Notes under the pieces: model-generated
Told to the model about the DNA's origin: nothing
The model's input: only the letters and a program-made list of their open reading frames with translations
The model's database searches: none
Program-made: the position numbers and the translations under genes
Shown: in pieces, positions 41,989 to 47,909 of the stretch
How positions within the stretch are numbered: position 1 is the stretch's first letter
Layout: each line of letters opens with the position of its first letter
Assembly: GCA_910588425.1 (NCBI GenBank)
Contig: CAJUPM010000005.1
Coordinates: 3,973-51,881, forward strand
Direction: 5' to 3'
Source of the DNA: an uncultured Christensenellaceae bacterium
GTDB lineage: Bacteria > Bacillota > Clostridia > Christensenellales > Christensenellaceae
Length of the DNA stretch: 47,909 nt

Positions 41989-42030
41989 AAAAAAGCTGGT
42001 GCATCATAAAAAGATTGCATCAGCTTTTTT
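41989..42030. terminator. Bidirectional terminator
   Basis: AAAAAAGCTGGTGCA pairs with TGCATCAGCTTTTTT. It ends the minus-strand ribbon-helix-helix gene and any read-through from pnuC. Confidence 0.83.
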
Positions 42031-42063
42031 CTTTCTATTGTTTTATCTTCGTCAAAAAATAAA

Positions 42064-42240
42064 CTAAATTTCATCCATTTTTATCTCGCCGTTTGCTTTC
42101 TCAAACTGCGCAACATGTTTTTTTATAAGAATTTCCAACTCTCGGTTGGCCGAGCGTGCATTATAATCTGCAACAAAGCGAAATTTCTTTAATAACTCTT
42201 CATTTACTCTTAATGTGAATTTGGCCGTATTCGTTGTCAT
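42064..42240 (-). CDS. Small ribbon-helix-helix (Arc/CopG-like) protein
   Basis: A 58-residue protein. It begins MTTNTAKFTLRVNEELLKKF, continues RFVADYNARSANRELEILIKKH and ends EIKMDEI. A short beta-strand (AKFTLRV) followed by two helices, with NARSANRELE as the turn, is the ribbon-helix-helix dimer pattern of Arc. AAGGGGGTGAT precedes the start. It is divergent from a second protein of the same fold, with a shared repeated operator. Codon use is AT-rich. Confidence 0.72.
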   Translation of the reverse strand: MTTNTAKFTLRVNEELLKKFRFVADYNARSANRELEILIKKHVAQFEKANGEIKMDEI

Positions 42241-42261
42241 AGTATCACCCCCTTATATCCT

Positions 42262-42322
42262 ATTATGCCGTCATTATGCCGTTAAAAAATATATTGACGG
42301 CATAATGACGGCGTACTATAAT
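42262..42322. promoter_or_regulatory. Operator ladder and promoter between the two ribbon-helix-helix genes
   Basis: Two direct 11-bp repeats, ATTATGCCGTC (42262-42272) and ATTATGCCGTT (42273-42283), face two inverted ones, GACGGCATAAT (42296-42306) and GACGGCGTACT (42307-42317). They are separated by a 12-bp AT-rich centre. A promoter TTGACG (42294-42299), 17-bp spacer and TATAAT (42317-42322) for the plus-strand gene is embedded in the right half. Confidence 0.85.
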
Positions 42323-42371
42323 AACTTTATACTCTTTTATCCAAAAAAACTGTATAAAAAGGAGGAAAACC

Positions 42372-42551
42372 ATGTTTGAAATTCAAAAAGGGGCAGGAGC
42401 AATCCGCGTTAAAACCATCCGCCTTCCAGATGAGCTTTTTCAGCATCTTGACGAGCTTGCCCGGGACAATGGCATTTCTATGAACGCTTTGATTCTGCAA
42501 TGCTGCAACTACGCATTATGCAGTATGGAAAAACAGCGGCAGGAAGGATAG
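42372..42551 (+). CDS. Small ribbon-helix-helix (CopG-like) protein
   Basis: A 59-residue protein. It begins MFEIQKGAGAIRVKTIRLP and continues DELFQHLDELARDNGISMN, ALILQCCNYALCSM. The strand IRVKTIRLP, helix DELFQHLDELARDNG and turn ISMNALILQ fit ribbon-helix-helix repressors. AAGGAGG lies seven to nine bases upstream. It is controlled by a promoter buried in the operator ladder, so auto- and cross-regulation by the two proteins is likely. There is no toxin gene next to it. Confidence 0.72.
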   Translation: MFEIQKGAGAIRVKTIRLPDELFQHLDELARDNGISMNALILQCCNYALCSMEKQRQEG

Positions 42552-42552
42552 G

Positions 42553-42590
42553 AAAAAGAACAGCACAGACGCTTCTGTGCTGTTCTTTTA
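42553..42590. terminator. Intrinsic terminator of the plus-strand ribbon-helix-helix gene
   Basis: AAAAGAACAGCACAGA pairs with TCTGTGCTGTTCTTTT around a short loop. It begins two bases after the stop codon. Confidence 0.88.
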
Positions 42591-42909
42591 TACCCGATTG
42601 ATAGAATGGAAAAACCTGCCAGCTTTACACGCGGTGCCGCACCCGATTGATAGGGCTGTGGAGTGTATTATTGCCACACGCGACGCTCTACCCGAATGGC
42701 AGAACACAGGAACCTTTTATTTTTGCACGCGGCGCCGGAAGCCAGTTTGTCAGAAAGCAAATGCTCTCCCCATTCTCTGCCTGCCGCACAAAATTCATCC
42801 CCGCACTATCCCATTCTCATGCCCCAGTAAGGGGGTATGGGGGCTTGCCCCCATGGTTAAGAGCCGCCCTTGACCTTTTGCCCCCATGATTACTCATCGT
42901 CCTTCTCCC
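42591..42909 (-). repeat. Repeat island downstream of the Rrf2 gene
   Basis: Minus-orientation cores start near 42592, 42640 and 42689. A hairpin TATGGGGGC-TT-GCCCCCAT lies at about 42836-42855, and GCCCTTGACC hexamers run to the stop codon of the Rrf2 gene. The stretch resembles the island at 170-386 almost base for base over its last 140 bases. Confidence 0.83.
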
Positions 42910-43314
42910 CTAGCCCTGCATCAAATCGGCTAGGGTGATGGAATCGAAATAATCGTGCGCCAGCTGGGCAAAACCGCGCCACATGCCGATGGTGCGGCAG
43001 TCCTGCTGCCTTGGGCAGCCTTTGGCGGCGGGCGCCAGACAGGCCACCGGGGCAAAATCGCCCTCGGTCAGCCGCAGAATATCGCCGACGCGGCATTCCT
43101 CCGGCGGCACGCCCAGCCGATACCCGCCCCGCTTGCCGGATAACCCCTGCAAATAGCCGGCCCTCGCCAGCGCGGGCACAATCTGCTCCAGGTATTTGAG
43201 GGAAATGCCCTGCCGGGCGGCAATCTCCTTCATGGGCACATACCCATCCGCCTGGTGTTCGGCCAGGTCGATTAAAAACCGCAGAGCATAGCGCCCGCGC
43301 GTGGAAATCATCAT
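42910..43314 (-). CDS. Rrf2-family transcription regulator (IscR/CymR-like)
   Basis: A 134-residue winged-helix regulator: ISTRGRYALRFLIDLAEH, the recognition helix region IAARQGISLKYLEQI and the wing GLSGKRGGYRLG. Three cysteines, C92, C100 and C106, sit where IscR binds an iron-sulfur cluster, though the first spacing is longer than in E. coli. Twelve bases separate it from cysK in one operon, as for cysteine-metabolism regulators such as CymR in Bacillota. It probably controls sulfur uptake genes, including metY; see the site at 46937-46990. Confidence 0.85.
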   Translation of the reverse strand: MMISTRGRYALRFLIDLAEHQADGYVPMKEIAARQGISLKYLEQIVPALARAGYLQGLSGKRGGYRLGVPPEECRVGDILRLTEGDFAPVACLAPAAKGCPRQQDCRTIGMWRGFAQLAHDYFDSITLADLMQG

Positions 43315-43326
43315 GCGCCCTTCCTC

Positions 43327-44259
43327 CTACTGCTCAAAAAGCGGTGTGGAGAGATAGCGGTCGCCGGTATCCGGCAGAAGAACGACGATGGTCTTGTCGC
43401 GGTTTTCCGGGCGCTTTGCCAGAGCGATGGCCGCCGCGGCCGCCGCACCCGAGGAGATGCCCACCAGCACGCCCTCGCTTTTGCCAATCTGTCGGGCGGT
43501 GTCGAACGCCTGCTCGGTGGTAATCTGCAAAATCTCGTCGTAGACTGCGGTGTTCAGCGTTTTGGGGACAAACCCGGCGCCGATGCCCTGCAGTTTATGC
43601 GGCCCGGCCGCGCCGCCCGAAAGCACGGGAGAATCCGCCGGCTCGACTGCCACAATCTTCACCCCCGGCTTTTTGCCCTTCAGATACTCACCCACGCCGG
43701 TAATCGTGCCGCCCGTGCCCACGCCGGCCACGAAAATATCCACGCCGCCGTCCGTATCCTCCCAGATTTCCGGGCCGGTGGTCTTGCGGTGCGCATCCGG
43801 GTTGGCGGGGTTGGTAAACTGGCCGGGAATGAAGCTCCCGGGGATTTCCGAGGCCAGCTCCTCGGCCTTGGCGATGGCGCCGTTCATACCCTTCGCCCCC
43901 TCGCTTAAGACCAGCTCCGCGCCATAGGCCGCCATGAGCTGCCGCCGCTCGACGGACATGGTATCCGGCATGACGATGATGGTCCGGTAGCCCTTGGCCG
44001 CGGCCACAGCCGCCAGGCCGATGCCCGTATTGCCCGAGGTCGGCTCGATGATGACGCAGCCTTCCCGGAGTGCGCCGCTTTGCTCGGCCTGCTCGATCAT
44101 CTCGGCCGCCACGCGGTCTTTGACAGACCCTGCCGGGTTAAAATATTCCAGCTTGGCGAGAATTTTCGCCTCAAGCCCGAGTTTTTTCTCCAGGTTTACA
44201 AGCTCCAGCAGCGGCGTTTTGCCGATGAGCTGCTGGGCGGATGTATAGATATTTGCCAT
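43327..44259 (-). CDS. cysK: Cysteine synthase A (O-acetylserine thiol-lyase)
   Basis: A 310-residue PLP enzyme that makes cysteine from O-acetylserine and sulfide. The PLP lysine is K47 in NPAGSVKDR. The substrate loop TSGNTG is at about 74-79, and the phosphate-binding GTGGTITGVGEYL follows. Length is standard. GGAG lies about seven bases before the start. It is followed by the Rrf2 regulator. A plus-orientation hairpin module starts about 20 bases upstream of its start codon. Confidence 0.95.
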   Translation of the reverse strand: MANIYTSAQQLIGKTPLLELVNLEKKLGLEAKILAKLEYFNPAGSVKDRVAAEMIEQAEQSGALREGCVIIEPTSGNTGIGLAAVAAAKGYRTIIVMPDTMSVERRQLMAAYGAELVLSEGAKGMNGAIAKAEELASEIPGSFIPGQFTNPANPDAHRKTTGPEIWEDTDGGVDIFVAGVGTGGTITGVGEYLKGKKPGVKIVAVEPADSPVLSGGAAGPHKLQGIGAGFVPKTLNTAVYDEILQITTEQAFDTARQIGKSEGVLVGISSGAAAAAAIALAKRPENRDKTIVVLLPDTGDRYLSTPLFEQ

Positions 44260-45033
44260 AGTTTCTCCTTTCAGGATGTAAGGTCAAGGGCGGTGGGTAA
44301 TCATGGGGCTGCGCCCCATACCCCATTACTAAGGAGTGGGGTCATGCCTCACCCAATTGATTAATATGCGGAAGCTGTTATTGCCGCATGCGCTCCTGCG
44401 GAGGGCAATACCCGATTGATAGAACCGGGAACCTTTTATTCTTGCATGCGGTGCTGGCGGCTGGCCGGTCAGCGGGCAAATGCTCTCCCGTGCTGTGCGG
44501 CAAAGGTCAAGGGCGGTTTCTTAACATGGGGCTTTGCCCCATACCCCATGACTATCTTATTATAATGGATAGTACAAAAACAAAGTTTGGGCGGCGGGCA
44601 CAATATGCGCGAGCATTTGCCCACTGGCAAAATGGCTTCCGGCTTCGCGTACAGTGCTGACAGACTGCTGTGTCCTATCATTCGGGTATAGCAAATTGTC
44701 AGAAAAATGATACTATTTCATCTTGACATTCCCAGTCCCGGCAATTCGGAAGCCGCCAGCCCACCCATTTTCATATCCAGGTGAGGGGGTATGTACCCGA
44801 TTGAGGGGAATGCAGAATCTGCCAGTTCAGCACGCGAGGCCAAAAGTCGGTTTGGCAGACAATACATGCTCGCACAGGCTGTGCTTTTCCGCACACGCTG
44901 TCCCCGTATGCCCTGCCCGCCGCACGCGATTTCTTCCCGCACTAGCCCATCATCATATAACAATGGGGTATGGGGCGGAGCCCCATGTTAAGAACCCGCC
45001 CTTGACCTAGAACTTGCCCTTTGCCCTTCCTCT
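44260..45033. repeat. Repeat island between cysK and metY
   Basis: Plus-orientation hairpins lie at about 44303-44321 and 44526-44544, minus-orientation cores near 44345 and 44410, a plus-orientation core ending near 44688, a minus-orientation core near 44795, and a minus-orientation hairpin TATGGGGC-GGA-GCCCCAT at about 44968-44986, before the metY stop codon. No gene. The stretch 44690-44790 is non-repetitive and has a TTGACATT near 44723. Confidence 0.78.
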
Positions 45034-46317
45034 CTATTTTACCGCGTCGAACCCGCGCTGTAAATCGGCGAGGATGTCGTCGATGTGCTCGGTGCCGATG
45101 GAGAGGCGGATGGTGCCGGGGGTGATGCCCTGGTCGGCCAGCTCCTGGTCGGTCAGCTGGCTGTGGGTCGTGGTGGCCGGGTGGATGACCAGGCTCTTGA
45201 CGTCTGCCACGTTGGCCAGCAGGGAGAAAATCTTCAGGTTGTCGATAAACCGGAATGCCTGCTCCTGGCCGCCCTTGATTTCAAAGGTGAAAATCGAGGC
45301 GCCGCCGCGCGGGAAATACCGCTCATAGAGCGCGTGGTCGGGATGACCGGGCAGAGCCGGGTGGTTGACGCGCTCCACCAGCGGATGCTTTACTAGAAAT
45401 TCCAGCACCTTTTTGGTGTTCTCCGCGTGCCGCTCCAGCCGCAGGGAGAGCGTCTCGATGCCCTGGAGCAGCAGGAACGCCGCAAAGGGCGAGAGCGTCG
45501 CGCCGGTATCCCGCAACAAAATCGCCCGGATATAGGTGACGAACGCCGCCGGCCCGGCTGCCTGGGTGAAGGAGACGCCGTGGTAGCTGGGGTTTGGCGC
45601 GGCGATGGCCGGGTAGCTGCCCGAAGCCGCCCAGTCGAACTTGCCCGAATCCACGATGATGCCGCCCAGCGTCGTGCCGTGGCCGCCCAGGAACTTGGTC
45701 GCCGAATGCACGACGATATCCGCCCCATGCTCGATGGGCCGGAGCAGGTAGGGCGTGCCGAAGGTGTTATCCACAACCAGGGGCAGGCCGTGGGCGTGCG
45801 CCAGCGCCGCCAGCGCGTCGATATCCGGGATGTCGCTGTTGGGGTTGCCCAGCGTCTCGATATAGATGGCCCGGGTGTTTGGCTGGATGGCCGCCTCGAC
45901 CTCCTCCAGATTATGGATATTCACAAAAGCCGCCGTGATGCCAAAGCCGGGAAGCGTATGCGCCAAAAGGTTGTAGCTGCCGCCGTAGATGGTCTTTTGG
46001 GCGACGATGTGCCCGCCGTTTTGCGCCAGGGCCTGAATCGTATACGAGATGGCGGCGGCGCCGGAGGCCAGCGCCAGCGCGGCCACGCCCCCTTCCAGCG
46101 CGGCGACCCGCTTTTCCAAAACATCCTGGGTGGAGTTGGTCAGCCGGCCGTAGATGTTGCCCGCGTCCGTCAGGTTAAACCGGGCGGCGGCGTGCGCGCA
46201 GTCGTGGAAGACGTAGGAGGTGGTGGCGTAGATAGGCACGGCCCGGGCGTCTGTGGCGGCGTCCGGCGTTTCCTGGCCAACGTGCAGCTGCAAGGTTTCG
46301 AATTTGTATTCACTCAT
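45034..46317 (-). CDS. metY: O-acetylhomoserine sulfhydrylase (aminocarboxypropyltransferase)
   Basis: A 427-residue PLP enzyme of the Cys/Met metabolism family that makes homocysteine from O-acetylhomoserine and sulfide. It opens YKFETLQLHVGQETPD, typical for MetY. The PLP lysine is K208 in VVHSATKFLGGHGT, and the inserted segment FDWAASGSYPAI, then NPSYHG, also fits MetY rather than MetB. I chose the start at 46317 with AAAGGA upstream. With cysK and the Rrf2 gene it makes a sulfur-assimilation cluster. Confidence 0.93.
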   Translation of the reverse strand: MSEYKFETLQLHVGQETPDAATDARAVPIYATTSYVFHDCAHAAARFNLTDAGNIYGRLTNSTQDVLEKRVAALEGGVAALALASGAAAISYTIQALAQNGGHIVAQKTIYGGSYNLLAHTLPGFGITAAFVNIHNLEEVEAAIQPNTRAIYIETLGNPNSDIPDIDALAALAHAHGLPLVVDNTFGTPYLLRPIEHGADIVVHSATKFLGGHGTTLGGIIVDSGKFDWAASGSYPAIAAPNPSYHGVSFTQAAGPAAFVTYIRAILLRDTGATLSPFAAFLLLQGIETLSLRLERHAENTKKVLEFLVKHPLVERVNHPALPGHPDHALYERYFPRGGASIFTFEIKGGQEQAFRFIDNLKIFSLLANVADVKSLVIHPATTTHSQLTDQELADQGITPGTIRLSIGTEHIDDILADLQRGFDAVK

Positions 46318-46925
46318 GATTATCGGTTCCTTTCTGTTTGGGTTTGGGGAAGTCAAGGTCAAGGGCTATGGGTAAACATGGGGCTGCGCCCCATACCCCT
46401 TTACTGGGCAATGGCGTGGTGCGGAAATGCGAAGGTCGAAGGTCAAGGGCCGCTCTTAATCATGGGGTTTCGCCCCATACCCCCATTACTATCTTACTAG
46501 AATGGGATGGTGCGCAAAGAAGGCGCGAATGGCGGGCGCAGCTTGCGCGGCCATGCGCTAACTGACAAACTGGCTGACAGCCGCGCGCGGGGCTGATAGG
46601 TTTTACATTTCTATCATCCGGGTGCGGCGATGGCAGGTTTTGCAGTTTTGCCAATCGGGTATTGCCCTCCGCAGGAGAGAGCATTTGCTCTCTGGCAAGA
46701 TGGTTTCCGGCGTCGCGTGCAGTTCTACCAGAGTGCTGTGCCCTATCAATCGGGTATGCCCTCCGCAGGAGAGAGCATTTGCTCTCTGGCAAGATGGTTT
46801 CCGGCGTCGCGTGCAGTTCTACTAGAGTGCTGTGCCCTATCAATCGGGTATTGCCCTCCGCAGGAGTTCCGGCTTCGCGTGCAGAATCGACAGGCTCCAT
46901 AGCCCCGTCATTCGGGTGTAGAAAG
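46318..46925 (+). repeat. Repeat island in the metY leader
   Basis: Two plus-orientation hairpin modules (about 46377-46395 and 46462-46481) and plus-orientation cores ending near 46621, 46660, 46755, 46849 and 46918. Two units, starting at the CCCTCCGCAGGAG linker at 46664 and 46758, are almost identical tandem copies with a 94-bp period. The orientation is antisense to metY. No gene. Confidence 0.82.
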
Positions 46926-46936
46926 TGCATGTTGTT

Positions 46937-46990
46937 TTCACCTACCTTTTAACTTGGTAGAATTATACCGCTATTCACCTACTAAGTCAA
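46937..46990 (-). promoter_or_regulatory. Sigma-A promoter toward metY with Rrf2-like operator
   Basis: On the minus strand TTGACT (46985-46990), a 17-bp spacer and TATAAT (46962-46967). TTCACCTAC occurs twice, at 46937-46945 and 46974-46982. One copy is part of CTACC-N9-GGTAG; the other is in ACCTACTAAGTCAATAGGG. These overlap the -35 box and the start region, as expected for a repressor such as the nearby Rrf2 protein. The metY start is about 640 bases away, across repeats. Confidence 0.65.
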
Positions 46991-47100
46991 TAGGGTAAAA
47001 AGAAAATTTTTACAAAACCCGCAAATTGCCTTGGGGCGGCGGTTTGGCTTGATTCGCCTGCTAGGCCATGTTATGCTTAAAAAAGCAGAGGAGGGAAAAA

Positions 47101-47553
47101 ATGGAGATTCGCATAATGCGGCTGGCAGATGAGCCGCAGAAAAAGGAGCAGGCAGCGCGCTGGTTTCACGAAAAATGGGGTGTTCCCCTGGAGGCGTATT
47201 TGCAGAGCATGGAGGAGAGCCTGGCGCAGAGCGGGCCGGTTCCCGCCTGGTATCTGGCGCTGGAGGGTGGGCAAATCGTCGGCGGGCTGGGCGTCATTCA
47301 GAACGATTTTCACGAGAGGAAGGATTTGGCGCCCAATATCTGTGCGGTTTATGTGGAGGAGCGCGCGCGCCGGAGGGGCATAGCCGGGGCACTGCTGGAA
47401 TACGCCTGCGCGGATATGAAGGCGCAGGGCATTTCCCGGCTCTATCTGCTCACGGAGCACACGAGTTTTTACGAGCGCTACGGCTGGGAGTTTCTCTGCA
47501 TGGCAAGGGAGGAGCAGGGCGGCCTGGCTCGGGTGTATGTGCACCAGGCGTAA
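47101..47553 (+). CDS. GNAT-family N-acetyltransferase
   Basis: A 150-residue acetyltransferase. The acetyl-CoA loop is in VEERARRRGIAGALLEYA (R/Q-x-x-G-x-A type), preceded by the strand ICAVYVEE. The C-terminal motif LTEHTSFYERYGWEFL is typical of the family. The substrate is unknown. The start with GAGGAGGG seven to eight bases upstream is preferred to the longer frame at 47068. It is divergent from metY. A sense hairpin module begins right after the stop codon. Confidence 0.87.
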   Translation: MEIRIMRLADEPQKKEQAARWFHEKWGVPLEAYLQSMEESLAQSGPVPAWYLALEGGQIVGGLGVIQNDFHERKDLAPNICAVYVEERARRRGIAGALLEYACADMKAQGISRLYLLTEHTSFYERYGWEFLCMAREEQGGLARVYVHQA

Positions 47554-47909
47554 GGTCAAGGGCGATGAGGTAATCATGGGGGCAAGCCCCCATACCCCCT
47601 TACTATATGATTAGAATGGGATAGCGTGAAAATATAATTCGCTTGGCGTGCAGAGTATGAAAGAGCATTTGCCCTCTGGCAAGCTGGCTCTTGGCGCCGC
47701 GTGCGGGCAAGCACAAACTTGCGCGAGCATTTGCCCTCTGACAAACTGGCTTTCGGCGGCGCGAGTGGAACTTCCAGATTCCGCATTCTCACCATTCGGG
47801 TATGCCCTCCGCAGGAGTGCGCGAGCATGTGCCCTCTGGCAAACTGACTTTCGACGGCGCGAGTGGAACTTCCAGATTCCGCATTCTCACCATTCGGGTA
47901 TGCCCTCCG
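47554..47909 (+). repeat. Repeat island at the right edge
   Basis: AAGGTCAAGGGC and the hairpin CATGGGGGC-AA-GCCCCCAT (47576-47595) start next to the GNAT stop codon. Plus-orientation cores follow. The last two are tandem near-identical units with a 98-bp period (linker GCCCTCCG at 47804 and 47902), and the second runs off the window. Confidence 0.85.

Noticed and set aside
46318..46936. SAM riboswitch or T-box upstream of metY
   Set aside because: I looked for the conserved SAM-I core and the T-box bulge and found only repeat modules.
1..47909. Cores as integron attC sites
   Set aside because: No integrase, no RYYYAAC/GTTRRRY ends, and the genes between are core housekeeping genes rather than cassettes.

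Overview
The window is the chromosomal replication-origin region of a Bacillota (Firmicute), most likely a GC-rich member of the Clostridia. The order rpmH-rnpA-yidD-yidC-jag-mnmE-mnmG-rsmG-noc-soj-parB on the left and dnaA-dnaN-recF on the right is the classic Gram-positive origin layout. The DnaD-type and DnaI-like primosome genes, the Noc/ParB pair and the Rrf2-cysK pair also fit Bacillota. I cannot name the genus from the sequence; a Christensenellales-type gut anaerobe is only a guess.

Layout. 0.4-7 kb: helicase loader (dnaC/dnaI-like), a DnaD-family protein, an alpha/beta-hydrolase-fold protein with no visible nucleophile, cca and dapF, all on the minus strand. 7-14 kb: a structured small RNA copy, a beta-propeller-like membrane protein plus CvpA, an XRE/small-gene cassette, a PhnP-like metallohydrolase and an aldo/keto reductase. 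14.5-19.3 kb: parB-soj on minus, noc on plus, two perfect parS sites flanking noc, and rsmG. 20-28.9 kb: mnmG, a second XRE/small-gene cassette, mnmE, jag, yidC, yidD, rnpA and rpmH. 29.7-36.5 kb: DnaA boxes, dnaA, a third XRE/small-gene cassette, an unwinding element (DnaA-trio type) and dnaN. 36.5-40 kb: recF, two tandem copies of the small RNA and two tRNA-Ser genes. 40-47.5 kb: an amidohydrolase-PnuC operon, a divergent pair of ribbon-helix-helix genes, an Rrf2 regulator-cysK operon, metY and a GNAT acetyltransferase.

The outstanding feature is what lies between the genes. Roughly a third of the window, in about 25 gene-free intervals, is one family of modular repeats. A core of about 95-117 bp ends in ACCCGAAT/ATTCGGGT and carries a GAGAGCA-TT-TGCTCTC-like inverted repeat. 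A CTCCTGCGGAG linker joins cores. A strong hairpin of the type ATGGGGGC-AA-GCCCCCAT is flanked by AAGGTC/AAGGGC hexamers. The hairpin module lies just after the stop codon in transcription-sense orientation at 19 of the 21 transcription-unit ends I count among the larger genes plus one XRE gene. The other accessory regulators, their small partners, jag and the tRNAs end in ordinary stem-loop/T-tract terminators instead. Many intervals are bounded by two hairpin modules in inverted orientation, so they could also be read as MITE-like elements. The repeats break up operons that are usually tight and seem to have truncated one small Cys-rich gene and one small RNA copy.

Other items worth attention are a roughly 105-nt three-helix RNA in three full copies with compensatory changes, a DnaA whose usually invariant GGRDHTTV signature reads GVTNHTTV, a noc leader that pairs with its own Shine-Dalgarno sequence, and a symmetric operator ladder between the two ribbon-helix-helix genes. 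No transposase, CRISPR array, rRNA or phage gene was seen.
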